Numbered from the stretch's first letter, positions 26,653-36,009 are shown. The stretch: 64,000 bases of DNA from Thermoflavifilum aggregans (GCF_002797735.1 NZ_PGFG01000001.1:496001-560000); one strand, 5' to 3'. Program-made: numbers and translations. Notes: a model not told the origin generated them from the sequence alone.

Positions 26653-28134
26653 ATGCAAACCTATTGGCTGGCTTTGGATATAGGCACATCATCTGTAAAG
26701 ATAGCCTGCTGTGATACGCAGGGACGCGTGCTGCATACAGCAGCGAAGCCATCCGTGACTTTTCAACCCCGTCCTGGCTGGGAAGAACAGGAGCCGGATT
26801 CTGTGCTGCTGGCGGTTGGTGCTTTGCTTGCTGAGGCAGTTGCCCGTTTGGGTCAGCCTCAGGCTATCAGCTTCAGTGCTGCCATGCATAGCCTGATGGC
26901 TATGGATCGGGAAGGGAAAGCACTGTCGCCTTTGTTGATCTGGTCTGATCTTCGAAGCAGTGAGGAAGCCAGATGGCTGAAAAAAGAGCTTGGTGAAAGC
27001 GTATACATCCGTTCGGGTGTACCGGTACATCCGATGCTACCCCTGTGCAAGTTGCTATACTGGAAAAACCAGGCGTCTGCAGCCTGGTTTGAGCAGGTGC
27101 ATGTATTCTGTTCCATCAAGGAATATTTGATTTATCATCTTACGGGCCAGCTTAAGACTGATTATGCTATGGCCGGCGCTACCGGCATGTTTAATATGTT
27201 GCAGCTGGATTGGAATGATGATCTGTTGCGGGCCATCCGGATTGATAGACATCAGTTGCCTGAAATTGTTTCTCCCCTTACTGCATTATCCACGACCCCA
27301 AATTTTTATCTGACAAAAACAACAGGCCTCATCCCAGGTATACCCGTTTTGGTAGGTGCAACAGATGGTTGTCTGGCTGCCTGGGGTTCTGGTTTGGCAA
27401 ACACTCGGCATATCAGCCTTACCGTTGGAACCAGTGCAGCCGTGCGCAGGTGGAGTAACCGGCCGGTATGGGATCAGGCGCAGCGATTGTTTTGTTACCT
27501 GTTGTTTCCTGATAGCTATATTGCAGGCGCTGCCTTGAATAATGGGGGAGGAATTATTCCGTGGTTCATGCAAACGATGGACGGGCAAACTTCCGATCCG
27601 GATCGATGGATTGAAAGTGCATTGGAAGCTCCACCTGGTAGTGCAGGTCTCATGTGTTTACCGTATTTGTATGGCGAGCGATCGCCCGTATGGGATCCTG
27701 ATGCATCGGCTGCATTTTTTGGCCTGCGCGCACATCATCGTACAGCCCATTTTCGTCGGGCCATCCTGGAGGGCATAGGCTTTACATTGATGCAATGCCT
27801 GAACATACTGGAATCTGTTATGGGTCCGTCTGATGCAGTTTTTTTGAGTGGAGGCATTACCCGTTCCATCTTCTGGATGCAACTTCTGGCTGATATGCTG
27901 GGAAGAAGATTAAGGGTGTGGGAAGGATTGGATGCATCCTGTGCAGGAGCCTTGCAGCTCATAGCCCTGTTTTTTCGGAATTCAACCTGGCAAATAAACC
28001 AACCTGCAGCCCCGGAGCAGCAGAAAATTATCATTCCCCATGCGGAGACTGCCACATTTTATGCATCTCTGTTGCCAGCCTTTGAGGCGTTGTATCCTCT
28101 CGTAAAAAGCTGGCAGGAAAAGTTTGGCCACTGA
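26653..28134 (+). CDS. gntK: FGGY-family gluconokinase
   Basis: The 493-aa sugar kinase has the ATPase-fold phosphate 1 motif LALDIGTSSVKIACCD and substrate loop SAAMHSLMAMD. GATDGCLAAWGSG, VGTSAAVR and LSGGITRSIFWMQLLADML are the adenosine and FGGY signature regions. This pattern matches FGGY gluconate kinases, which make 6-phosphogluconate from gluconate; another aldonate or polyol is possible. The length is typical. The region just before the start contains TACCTTTA, close to but not matching the -7 consensus. The CDF gene follows about 34 bp downstream. It is divergent from the glucan phosphorylase-like gene. Confidence 0.85.
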   Translation: MQTYWLALDIGTSSVKIACCDTQGRVLHTAAKPSVTFQPRPGWEEQEPDSVLLAVGALLAEAVARLGQPQAISFSAAMHSLMAMDREGKALSPLLIWSDLRSSEEARWLKKELGESVYIRSGVPVHPMLPLCKLLYWKNQASAAWFEQVHVFCSIKEYLIYHLTGQLKTDYAMAGATGMFNMLQLDWNDDLLRAIRIDRHQLPEIVSPLTALSTTPNFYLTKTTGLIPGIPVLVGATDGCLAAWGSGLANTRHISLTVGTSAAVRRWSNRPVWDQAQRLFCYLLFPDSYIAGAALNNGGGIIPWFMQTMDGQTSDPDRWIESALEAPPGSAGLMCLPYLYGERSPVWDPDASAAFFGLRAHHRTAHFRRAILEGIGFTLMQCLNILESVMGPSDAVFLSGGITRSIFWMQLLADMLGRRLRVWEGLDASCAGALQLIALFFRNSTWQINQPAAPEQQKIIIPHAETATFYASLLPAFEALYPLVKSWQEKFGH

Positions 28135-28168
28135 GCTACGGAAATACATAAATTCCGAACTTGCAGCT

Positions 28169-29161
28169 ATGCATATGCATGCCTCACATCATCATGAACA
28201 TACATGGCAGGGTGCATCTCAGCCGGTGGTTGAAAAGATGAACCGAATCCTGTGGTTGGGAGCACTGTTAAATTTCTTATATGTGCTGGCAGAGGCGGGT
28301 GCCGGCTTGTGGCTGCATTCGCTGTCGTTGGTAGCCGATGCGGGGCATAATCTGATGGATGTGCTGAGCCTGGTGATTTCCCTGCTGGCTTTCCGGTTGC
28401 TGCGGATCAGTCCCAATCAGCAGTTTACCTATGGCTATCGCAAAACCACCATTTTGGCAGCTTTGCTGAATGCCGTGATTTTGCTGATTACAGTGGGTGC
28501 CATTGGTATGGAAACGGTGAAAAGAATGCTGCATCCACCTGCTATTGCTGGAATAGACGTGTCCATTGTGGCAGGTTGTGGTATTCTCATCAATGGACTT
28601 ACCGCTTTTTTGTTTTTCCGGTATCAGCATCAGGATCTGAACATGAAAGGAGCCTTTCTGCACATGTTTGCCGATGCCCTGGTGTCAGTGGCTGTGGTAA
28701 TATCCGGATTGCTTATGGCTGCCTTTCGGTGGTACTGGCTGGATCCGGTTATCAGTTTTGCTGTGCTGGCGGTTATTTTAATCAGCACCTGGAATTTATT
28801 GAAGGAAAGCCTGCGTCTTTCATTGGATGGAGTGCCCAGGGATGTGGATGTGCAGGATCTTACCCGTCGGATGGAACAGGTAAAAGGAGTAAAAAATGTG
28901 CATCATGTGCATGTCTGGGCCATGAGTACGCTGGAAAATGCATTGACTGCTCATGTGGTGGTGGATCAGCAATTATCCGTTGCTGAATCGAGTCGCATCC
29001 GGCATGAACTGGAAGCTGTGATACGCGATATGCATATTCAGCATAGCACCTTTGAAATGGAAACACCTGCCGATGCCTGCACGCATGGCGATTGTTGTGT
29101 GGCTGCCCAACAAAATTCCTCATCACCCGCGTCCCATGAAACGCCGTATTCCATACATTGA
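28169..29161 (+). CDS. Cation diffusion facilitator (CzcD-like metal exporter)
   Basis: The 330-aa CDF transporter exports Zn or Co/Ni by proton exchange. It opens with a His-rich tail (MHMHASHHHEHTWQG) and has about six membrane spans. The metal-site motifs are VADAGHNLMDV in the second span and HMFADALVSV in the fifth. The cytoplasmic C-terminal domain carries HVHVWAMS and ends DACTHGDCC, a Cys/His metal-binding tail. ATG 28169 was chosen because it gives the His-rich start typical of the family; a TTG at 28124 overlaps gntK. The downstream TonB receptor may belong to the same metal physiology, which is inference. Confidence 0.92.
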   Translation: MHMHASHHHEHTWQGASQPVVEKMNRILWLGALLNFLYVLAEAGAGLWLHSLSLVADAGHNLMDVLSLVISLLAFRLLRISPNQQFTYGYRKTTILAALLNAVILLITVGAIGMETVKRMLHPPAIAGIDVSIVAGCGILINGLTAFLFFRYQHQDLNMKGAFLHMFADALVSVAVVISGLLMAAFRWYWLDPVISFAVLAVILISTWNLLKESLRLSLDGVPRDVDVQDLTRRMEQVKGVKNVHHVHVWAMSTLENALTAHVVVDQQLSVAESSRIRHELEAVIRDMHIQHSTFEMETPADACTHGDCCVAAQQNSSSPASHETPYSIH

Positions 29162-29696
29162 TATCCCGGCTCTGGTGGATGAAATGTATTTATTGCTGGT
29201 GCAACTGATTGTGATTGCACTTGTGATGCAAAAACGCCTGTATGCCAGGGATGGGTTTCAGAAGCCGAAGCTTAGATGGGGAAACGGATTGTTTGATTTG
29301 TTCACCGGATTGATGCTGGTAACAGTGAAACCACCTTTTGATTTTACGCTGTACCAGCTATCCAGATCTGAGTTCCAGATACCTGCGTGGTGCCGCAAGA
29401 TATGGCGGGTGGTTAAATACCTGCTGGTTGGATTAGGTTTGTTTTTGCTAAGCTATTGTTTGCCGGAAGAAAAGATCATCCCTGCATCACGCAAACAGAT
29501 GGGCAAGACCTCCAGGGCCGGTTCTGGCGGGCATTCTCATAGCAGCTTTCATCATTGGTTCACCCATTATTTAACCACGATTTATCTGAGGCTGATCTGC
29601 ATTTTTTCAGCTCGTTTATTTCGCTGGTATATTCCCTTTTGTACCTACCCTGTTCAGCGACCGGTATTTCTAATGAACAGGGTCTTCCGCAAGTAG
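29136..29696 (+). CDS. Hypothetical membrane protein
   Basis: A frame from ATG 29136 encodes 186 residues, overlapping the end of the CDF gene by 26 bp. It is strongly basic with three hydrophobic stretches (near LLLVQLIVIALVM, LFDLFTGLMLVTV and YLLVGLGLFLLSYCL), a His/Ser-rich loop (GGHSHSSFHHW) and an Arg-rich end. I recognise no family. It is the only sizeable frame between the CDF gene and the TonB receptor, but it could also be a decayed or chance frame. Confidence is low. Confidence 0.35.
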   Translation: MKRRIPYIDIPALVDEMYLLLVQLIVIALVMQKRLYARDGFQKPKLRWGNGLFDLFTGLMLVTVKPPFDFTLYQLSRSEFQIPAWCRKIWRVVKYLLVGLGLFLLSYCLPEEKIIPASRKQMGKTSRAGSGGHSHSSFHHWFTHYLTTIYLRLICIFSARLFRWYIPFCTYPVQRPVFLMNRVFRK

Positions 29697-29740
29697 CATT
29701 CTTGGGAAAGTCTCACTACATGGTAGTTTGGTAAAATCAT

Positions 29741-29783
29741 GATCTGCAAGATCGGACTTATTGATAGTTAAATTATGCAGATC
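29741..29783. repeat. 8-bp inverted repeat upstream of the TonB receptor
   Basis: GATCTGCA at 29741-29748 is repeated inverted as TGCAGATC at 29776-29783, 56 bp before the receptor start, and two further flanking pairs (one G-T) extend it. It could be an operator or an RNA stem in the leader. No riboswitch family is recognised. Confidence 0.4.
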
Positions 29784-29838
29784 GTAGTGTCGTTGTAGGA
29801 TTAGCTTTTTATTATCTCAGCTTTCAAAACTTTTCAGG

Positions 29839-32043
29839 ATGAATGCTATTCAAAAAATTGTTTTTGCAGGCTATATTATCTTGTTCTGCATATGCTGTTT
29901 ACCGCTACAGGCACAGCAGAGAAGCGAAATCATATTAAAGATTGAAGATGAACAAACCCATACTCCGGTGATTGGCGCTGCTGTAACGGATGATGGCAGG
30001 GAAAATATTCAGATTTCCGATTCTCTTGGGGTGGTGCGATGGGATGGGGTCAAGCATTTTCCTATAGTGCTGCAGGTGTCAGGCATAGGTTATCAATCCC
30101 GGCGTATGGCGATTAACGGTTATCCGCAGGATACTTTGCGGGTTATGTTGCATCCTCTGAGCCAGGCATTGCAGCAGGTAGTAATTACTGCGACCCGCAT
30201 TCCGCAACCCATAGCTGATATCCCCACGCATGTGCAGGTAGTTGATGAAGAAGATATTGAAGAAGGCACAGCTATGTCGCCCGGTAATATTCGGGAGCTG
30301 CTTACGGAACTATCGGGCACGCAGGTGCAGCAAACATCTGCCGTTTCGGGCTATGCCAGCATACGGCTGCTGGGGCTGGATGGGATATACACCCAATTGC
30401 TAAAAGATGGTTTTCCGTTGTATGGCGGACTGTCTGGCTCTTTAAGCATGTTGCAAATTCCTCCACTCGATTTGCAAAGAGTTGAAGTCATCAAAGGTGC
30501 CAGCTCTGCCCTATATGGCGGAGATGCCATTGCCGGCGTGATCAATCTGGTATCGAAGCAGCCAACGTTTACGCCGACCTGGACGATGGTCGTCAATCAG
30601 ACCCATAAAGGAGGAACGGATCTGGGAAGTTATTTTGCATCCCGCAACCAACGCATAGGTACAACATGGATGGCTGATTATAGCCTCCAGCAACCTTTTG
30701 ATGTCAATCACGACGGATTTTCGGATCTCCCCTTCCTGAGGCAGTTTACCCTGCAGCCTTCCGGCTATCTGTATTTTCGCGACAGCAGCCAGCTTCGCCT
30801 GACCCTGCATGTTTTTCACGAACAACGAAAGGGAGGCGACATGCAGGCATTGAAATCCGGAGCCGACAGCCTGCATCCGTATGTACAGCAAAGCGTGACC
30901 TCGCGGGAGGATGCAGAATTGCTCTATCAGCGAAAGATTCACAACGCCATTTTTACGGTCAAAACCAGCGGAGTCACATATCGCAGGCAGCTGAATGCTT
31001 TTGTGGGCCGTCAATACGATTCTTATTCAGAAATCAGCTATGCACCTGCATGGAAAAAGAATCACATGGTAGCCGGACTGAATGTGCTGACAGATCATTA
31101 TCTGCCTGCAGCCGGTGATAGTAGCGCACCACCGTCGTATGATTATCATACTTTAGGTTTGTTTATGCAGGACGACTGGGAAGTATGGCAACCATTCACC
31201 GTGGAAGCCGGTTTGCGGCTCGATTGGCACAATGTATACGGACGTTTTCTTTTACCCCGGCTCATGTTGTTGTGGAAGCCTCTGGCAGGCCTTGAACTTC
31301 GCAGTGGATTGGGTTGGGGGTACAAAATTCCAGACTTTTTCAATGCACAGGCAGAAGAGAATGGTTATCTGCATGTGGCTGCAGCGTCAGGGGCGCTGCT
31401 GCCGGCTCGGGCTTTGAGTATATCAGGCGATGCATATTATCACCGGACATTTACCAACGGACTGAGCCTAAGTTGGGATCAGGGAATCTACATTACCCGC
31501 CTGAACCATGCGCTGGTAGATACTGCCCAACAAGCAGGCCTCTCGACCGGAAGCATAGTATTTGCCAATGCGCCGGCACCCATCCTTACCACAGCACTGG
31601 AATCGAATGTGCACCTGCAACTTTCGCCCTGGGAGGCTTATTTCGGATATACCTTTATCCATGCTGTGCGCAGGTACGACAAGCTTCATCCTGATTTGCC
31701 TCTCACGCCGCGTGGCAGGTTTGTTTCCACGCTGCTATGGCACTGGGACGGAGTGAAATGTGGCATAGAAGCGTTTTATACCGGACATCAGCATCTGGAT
31801 GGTGGCACGCTTACGCAGGCTTACTGGACATTTGACCTGATGGTTGCCCGGCAATTTTCCCGATTCTTGATCCTGTTGAATGCAGAAAATATCACAGATA
31901 CCCGCCAATCCCGATGGGGACCTCTTTTCACGGGTTCCCCTGCGCATCCGCAATTCAAGGAAATCTATGCTCCGCTGGATGGCCGTGTGATCAATATCTC
32001 AGTGAAATGGGATATTTTGGGTAAGGCAGAGCAGGATGATTAG
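29839..32043 (+). CDS. TonB-dependent outer-membrane receptor
   Basis: The 734-aa receptor has a signal peptide (cleavage near LQA-QQ) and a short carboxypeptidase-regulatory-like domain (residues about 30-105, TPVIGAAVTDDG). The plug begins near ATRIPQPIADIP and contains LLKDGFPLYGG and VEVIKGASSALYGGDAIAG. A barrel of about 500 residues follows. It is shorter than SusC proteins and lacks a SusD neighbour, which fits an import receptor for a metal chelate, cobalamin-like ligand or siderophore. Its nearest upstream recognised gene is the CDF metal exporter. The substrate is unknown. Confidence 0.9.
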   Translation: MNAIQKIVFAGYIILFCICCLPLQAQQRSEIILKIEDEQTHTPVIGAAVTDDGRENIQISDSLGVVRWDGVKHFPIVLQVSGIGYQSRRMAINGYPQDTLRVMLHPLSQALQQVVITATRIPQPIADIPTHVQVVDEEDIEEGTAMSPGNIRELLTELSGTQVQQTSAVSGYASIRLLGLDGIYTQLLKDGFPLYGGLSGSLSMLQIPPLDLQRVEVIKGASSALYGGDAIAGVINLVSKQPTFTPTWTMVVNQTHKGGTDLGSYFASRNQRIGTTWMADYSLQQPFDVNHDGFSDLPFLRQFTLQPSGYLYFRDSSQLRLTLHVFHEQRKGGDMQALKSGADSLHPYVQQSVTSREDAELLYQRKIHNAIFTVKTSGVTYRRQLNAFVGRQYDSYSEISYAPAWKKNHMVAGLNVLTDHYLPAAGDSSAPPSYDYHTLGLFMQDDWEVWQPFTVEAGLRLDWHNVYGRFLLPRLMLLWKPLAGLELRSGLGWGYKIPDFFNAQAEENGYLHVAAASGALLPARALSISGDAYYHRTFTNGLSLSWDQGIYITRLNHALVDTAQQAGLSTGSIVFANAPAPILTTALESNVHLQLSPWEAYFGYTFIHAVRRYDKLHPDLPLTPRGRFVSTLLWHWDGVKCGIEAFYTGHQHLDGGTLTQAYWTFDLMVARQFSRFLILLNAENITDTRQSRWGPLFTGSPAHPQFKEIYAPLDGRVINISVKWDILGKAEQDD

Positions 32044-32051
32044 CTTTTTCA

Positions 32052-32059
32052 TAGCTTTG
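32052..32059 (+). promoter_or_regulatory. Possible -7 promoter element for tRNA-Gly (TAGCTTTG)
   Basis: This exact match to TAnnTTTG lies 46 bp before the tRNA and just past the receptor stop. No TTG lies at 17-23 bp upstream, so it is a partial match. Confidence 0.35.
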
Positions 32060-32105
32060 TAAGCTGTTTTGCGGGCGTTTTGAAAGGGATTGGATATTGT
32101 TTCCA

Positions 32106-32178
32106 GCGGAAGTAGCTCAGTTGGTAGAGCATCAGCTTCCCAAGCTGAGGGCCGCGGGTTCGACTCCCGTCTTCCGCT
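32106..32178 (+). tRNA. tRNA-Gly, anticodon CCC
   Basis: The 73-nt sequence folds as a full cloverleaf. The acceptor GCGGAAG pairs with CTTCCGC, the D stem GCTC pairs with GAGC and the anticodon stem TCAGC pairs with GCTGA. The loop TTCCCAA gives anticodon CCC, and the T loop is TTCGACT. The discriminator base is T, as expected for bacterial tRNA-Gly. CCA is not encoded. Confidence 0.97.
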
Positions 32179-32234
32179 CATGGCGACAGATGTTTGTTTG
32201 AACGCAGAAACTTGTACAAAGCAATCCGGACGGC

Positions 32235-32284
32235 AGCACATCAACTTCCAAGGCTGAGGGCCGCAGGTTTTCGTTTTATTCCGC
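32235..32284 (+). pseudogene. Decayed partial copy of the tRNA-Gly gene
   Basis: Bases 32235-32269 match tRNA positions 32126-32160 at 29 of 35 positions, at an offset of 109 bp. The shared segment covers the anticodon arm, variable region and start of the T arm. A weaker match continues to ATTCCGC (32278-32284), the acceptor end. The T loop and acceptor pairing are lost, so it cannot be a working tRNA. It could come from a tandem duplication or an old integration event. Confidence 0.7.
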
Positions 32285-32328
32285 TTTGCAATATCTTACC
32301 TGATCGGCTTTTCATACCTTTGATTTTC

Positions 32329-33045
32329 ATGGGATACATTGTCATCAGCGGGGGCAGCAAAGGCATCGGGAGAGCCATTGCTTTGCATTTTGCCCGGCAA
32401 CACTGGCATATAGCCATTTGTGGACGCGATGAAACGGCTCTTCAGGCCGTGTTACAGGAAACCAGAAGGCTACATCCGGGAGGAGAGATGATTGCCGCGC
32501 GCGTGGATATGTCTGACAAGGAGCAGGTGTCATCTTTTGCCCGGCTTGTGCAGCAGCGTTTTCCGGCCGTTGATGTGCTGGTAAACAATGCCGGTATTTT
32601 TGAACCCGGGGCCGTGCATCAGGAAGCGGAAGGGCAGCTGGAACGTCTGATGGCCAGCAATCTCTACAGTGCCTATTATCTTACGCGTGCTCTGTTGCCT
32701 GTGATGATAGCCCGCCGGCAGGGACATATATTCAACATGTGTTCTGTTGCCAGTTTGCAGGCCTATGCCAATGGCGGATCCTACAGTATCAGCAAATTTG
32801 CATTGCTGGGCTTTTCCCGCAACCTGCGGGAAGAGTTAAAACCTTATCGGATCAAGGTTACAGCTATTATGCCTGGCCCTACCCTTACCGACTCATGGGC
32901 AGGCTATCCAGCACCTGCCACGCGTTTTATCCCTCCGGAGGATATTGCTAGTCTGGTATGGCAGCTGAATTGTTTAGCTCCCCAGACCGTGGTGGAAGAA
33001 TTGATTGTACGGCCTGTGGAAGGAGATATTCCGGCTGACACATAA
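32329..33045 (+). CDS. Short-chain dehydrogenase/reductase
   Basis: The 238-aa SDR starts at ATG 32329 (MGYIVISGGSKGIGRAIALHF), which carries the TGxxxGxG-type cofactor loop as GGSKGIG. LVNNAGIFEP and the catalytic Tyr-Lys of GSYSISKFAL are present, with a Ser in MCSVASLQ. The acidic GRDE after the second strand does not settle NAD versus NADP. The substrate is unknown. A longer frame reaching 32194 would run through the decayed tRNA copy and was rejected. The batD gene follows after about 76 bp. Confidence 0.9.
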   Translation: MGYIVISGGSKGIGRAIALHFARQHWHIAICGRDETALQAVLQETRRLHPGGEMIAARVDMSDKEQVSSFARLVQQRFPAVDVLVNNAGIFEPGAVHQEAEGQLERLMASNLYSAYYLTRALLPVMIARRQGHIFNMCSVASLQAYANGGSYSISKFALLGFSRNLREELKPYRIKVTAIMPGPTLTDSWAGYPAPATRFIPPEDIASLVWQLNCLAPQTVVEELIVRPVEGDIPADT

Positions 33046-33099
33046 GATTTTTTCACCATTTTTAACTTAGCCCTAACAGCCTGTGGCAGCGGCTTTGGA

Positions 33100-33107
33100 T
33101 ATATTTG
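33100..33107 (+). promoter_or_regulatory. Possible -7 promoter element before batD (TATATTTG)
   Basis: It matches TAnnTTTG 14 bp before the batD ATG. No convincing -33 TTG lies at the expected distance, so it is tentative. Confidence 0.3.
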
Positions 33108-33121
33108 TCTGCAGATACAAC

Positions 33122-35125
33122 ATGAAACGCGGTATCCTTTACAGCTGGAAAGTGATGCTTTGCTGCGGGTTGTGGCTCTGGGCGGGATGGAAAGCCGCAG
33201 GGCAATCTTCACCCGTGCATTTTACCACCCGTGTGCAATCGCATACTGTTGACCTGCATCAGCCTTTTCAGGTACAGTTTGTATTGGAAAATGCCCAGCG
33301 CATCACGGCATTTACACCCCCTTCCTTCAGGGGTTTTCAGGTATTGCAAAATTTTCAATCCCAACAAACCAGCATCATCAATGGCCAGGTATCGTCCAGC
33401 TATACCGTAACCTATGTGTTGCAGCCATTAAGGGCTGTTAAATTTACCATTGACGGGGCTACAGCCACCGTAGATGGCGCTACCCTTCATTCCAATCCGG
33501 TTACCATTCAGGTAATGGCTGGCGTGGCTTCCAACAGCAATGCCGGTAATAGCTCTGCAGCTTCTGTTCCTCAGGCGTCTATGCCTGCTGCGCCGGGCTT
33601 TATGCCTCCCGATGAAGGTGAACCGGATCTGGATCAATTTCCGGGTTTGATTCGCAGTGGCGACGATCCGATGGAAGTGATCCGCAAAAATTTGTTTGTG
33701 AAGGTAGATGTGGATAAAACGGATGTGTACCAGGGTGAGCAGATTGTGGCTACCTATAAGCTATATACCCGTCTGCAGACAACTTCAGACGTGATGAAGG
33801 TGCCGGCTTTCAGTGGTTTTTCCACGCGTGATATTGATTTGCCCAATCCGCCGCAGGCCACCACCGAAATTGTAGATGGCAAACGATACAAAGTATTTAC
33901 CATCCGCAAAACCATTCTTTTTCCCCTTCAAACGGGTAAGCTGCAGCTGGATCCGGTGGAGATTGACAACCGGGTGCGGCTTTATATCCTCAACAAACCA
34001 TCGCGGCACGTGCGTCATACGGATCCGCTGGAAGAATTCCTGAAAGACCCTTTCCACTTCAATCCATTTGATGATCCATTTTTTGATGATCCTTTCGGTG
34101 GAGGATCGGGTATCACGTATCGGGATTATGACTATCACCTTACCAGCAATCCGGTGACCATTCACGTGAAGCCATTGCCTGAAGAGGGTAAACCCGCAAA
34201 TTTCACCGGTGCGGTTGGTAATTTTACGGTTACGGCTACGGTGGATAAATCCAGCCTGAGTACCGATGATGCCGGTACGTTAAAGGTAACCATCAGTGGA
34301 GCAGGCAATCTGCAAATGATCAGTGCACCGACGGTGAATTTTCCCAGCAGTTTTGACTCCTACGATCCCAGAATTGAAGATAATTTCCAGAAAAACAGCA
34401 TTCCGTTTGCGGGTTCCCGCAGTTTTGAATATGTCTTCATGCCGCATGCTGCAGGCGATTATACAATACCGGCCATCCGCTTTGCCTATTTTGATCCGCA
34501 GGCTAAAGCCTACAAAGAGGTGGAGACTGCTCCTATTGTGCTGCATGTGACTATGGGTAGCCGGGCTTCGACGGCACCGGTTGATTTCAGCCAGCAGCAC
34601 ATGTTGCCCGATCAGCTCGCTCCCATTCACCTGAGTCCGCTGCTCTGGTTGCACAGCGATTTCTCGCTCTGGCAACAATGGTGGTACTGGTTGCTGCTCG
34701 TTTTACCGTTGCTAGGCGTATGGCTGTGGTGGCGACAACAACGCCGTTTAGCATGGCTGAGGACAGATGAAGCGTTATGGAAAAATAAACAGGCCAACAA
34801 GATAGCCAGGAAGCGTTTGGCAAAAGCTGGAGAACTGCTCCGCCAACAGCAGGAAAAAGCTTTCTATCAGGAAACATCACAGGCGCTCTGGGGCTACCTG
34901 AGCCATAAATGCAATATTCCATTTGCAGAACTGAGCCGGGAAAGGGTCAGGGAAACCCTTTTGCAAAAAGCTATACAACCTGAACAAGTAGACGCCTTGT
35001 TCCGGTTGCTGGATCGTTGTGAACAAGCGCTGTATGCTCCTACAACCTCGTCGCAAGATATGGCACAGGTATATCAACAGGCTTTGCAATGGATTTCCAG
35101 CTTTGAAAGCCAGTTAAAAAAATAG
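33122..35125 (+). CDS. batD: BatD-family protein (aerotolerance-type)
   Basis: The 667-aa protein from ATG 33122 has a signal peptide (MKRGILYSWKVMLCC..., cleavage near AAG-QS) and a long periplasmic beta-rich region. One transmembrane helix lies near residues 515-540 (WWYWLLLVLPLLGVWLWW), followed by a cytoplasmic helical tail of about 120 residues. The layout and segments such as LFVKVDVDKTDVYQGEQIVATY match BatD of the Bat aerotolerance operon, which works with von Willebrand-domain BatA/BatB proteins in the envelope. Those partners are not next to it here. batE follows after 2 bp, so the two are co-translated. Confidence 0.88.
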   Translation: MKRGILYSWKVMLCCGLWLWAGWKAAGQSSPVHFTTRVQSHTVDLHQPFQVQFVLENAQRITAFTPPSFRGFQVLQNFQSQQTSIINGQVSSSYTVTYVLQPLRAVKFTIDGATATVDGATLHSNPVTIQVMAGVASNSNAGNSSAASVPQASMPAAPGFMPPDEGEPDLDQFPGLIRSGDDPMEVIRKNLFVKVDVDKTDVYQGEQIVATYKLYTRLQTTSDVMKVPAFSGFSTRDIDLPNPPQATTEIVDGKRYKVFTIRKTILFPLQTGKLQLDPVEIDNRVRLYILNKPSRHVRHTDPLEEFLKDPFHFNPFDDPFFDDPFGGGSGITYRDYDYHLTSNPVTIHVKPLPEEGKPANFTGAVGNFTVTATVDKSSLSTDDAGTLKVTISGAGNLQMISAPTVNFPSSFDSYDPRIEDNFQKNSIPFAGSRSFEYVFMPHAAGDYTIPAIRFAYFDPQAKAYKEVETAPIVLHVTMGSRASTAPVDFSQQHMLPDQLAPIHLSPLLWLHSDFSLWQQWWYWLLLVLPLLGVWLWWRQQRRLAWLRTDEALWKNKQANKIARKRLAKAGELLRQQQEKAFYQETSQALWGYLSHKCNIPFAELSRERVRETLLQKAIQPEQVDALFRLLDRCEQALYAPTTSSQDMAQVYQQALQWISSFESQLKK

Positions 35126-35127
35126 TC

Positions 35128-35928
35128 ATGAAGCAGAGTCGTGCAAAAACAAGGTTTTGGATGAGGATGCTCTGGATAGCAGGGTGTTTGATGGTGGGAT
35201 GGAGCATGAGCGGATATGCTGAAGATCCGGTGTTAACGAACTTTTCCAGAGCCAATGAATATTTTCAGCAAAAAAAATATGACAGCGCTCTTCAGCTTTA
35301 CAAAGCATGTATAGACAAAGGCATTGTTTCACCCGATGTGTATTACAATGCCGGATGCGCTGCTTTTGAATCCAGGCATATGGGTGAAGCCGTTTATTAT
35401 TTCAGAAAAGCGCTGTTGCTGGCACAGGAAAAAGGCTTGCCTACGGCTGATATTGAACACAATCTGCATGTGGCAGAGCAGCAGGTGAAAGATATGCCGG
35501 AAACTCTTCCACCTTTGTTTTTTATATCTGCCTGGTATCGGCTGGTTCACATGTTTTCACTCAATACATGGGCTTTACTCATTGTAGTCAATATCTGGAT
35601 AATGGCTTTGCTGCTGGCGATGCGATGGCTTAGGGGGCAGCATCAATCAGGTGTGAAATATATTTTTGGTGCAAGTATTTGTAGTTTGTTGTTGCTAATA
35701 GTGATCACACTAAGTGCTTATCAATCCACCCATCCGCACAAAGCCGCTGTTTGCATTGCACCTCAGGCTGCCCTGTACACAGCCCCCGACAGCCAAAGTG
35801 AAGTGATGACACAACTCTCCGGAGGCGTGCCCTGTGAAGTGCTGGATATGGCCGGCAGCTGGTGCAAGATTCAGCTTCCCAACCATATTTCAGGCTGGGT
35901 AAAGGCTGAGGCTATCCGACAACTCTGA
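35128..35928 (+). CDS. batE: BatE-like TPR protein with C-terminal SH3-like domain
   Basis: The 266-aa protein has a signal peptide or first helix, then tetratricopeptide repeats (about 35-110, for example YFQQKKYDSALQLYKACID and YYNAGCAAFESRHMGEAVYYF). Two membrane helices (near 145 and 180) and a bacterial SH3-like domain (about 205-265, LYTAPDSQSEVMTQLSGG) follow. This domain order matches BatE-type proteins that form part of the Bat complex. It is translationally coupled to batD with a 2-bp gap. No terminator is visible in the 246 bp that follow. Confidence 0.82.
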   Translation: MKQSRAKTRFWMRMLWIAGCLMVGWSMSGYAEDPVLTNFSRANEYFQQKKYDSALQLYKACIDKGIVSPDVYYNAGCAAFESRHMGEAVYYFRKALLLAQEKGLPTADIEHNLHVAEQQVKDMPETLPPLFFISAWYRLVHMFSLNTWALLIVVNIWIMALLLAMRWLRGQHQSGVKYIFGASICSLLLLIVITLSAYQSTHPHKAAVCIAPQAALYTAPDSQSEVMTQLSGGVPCEVLDMAGSWCKIQLPNHISGWVKAEAIRQL

Positions 35929-36009
35929 GTCATATTTTCCTGCTTTTTTGATTTGATCTCCCGCATATACAGCTACCCATTCCATGTTTTTTATCTGATT
36001 TATTTTTCG

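Noticed and set aside
29697-29838. Cobalamin or other riboswitch before the TonB receptor
   Set aside because: Only a simple inverted repeat is present; no conserved riboswitch core such as a B12 box could be found.
32194-32328. N-terminal extension of the SDR gene
   Set aside because: It runs through the decayed tRNA copy; the cofactor-binding strand begins right after ATG 32329.
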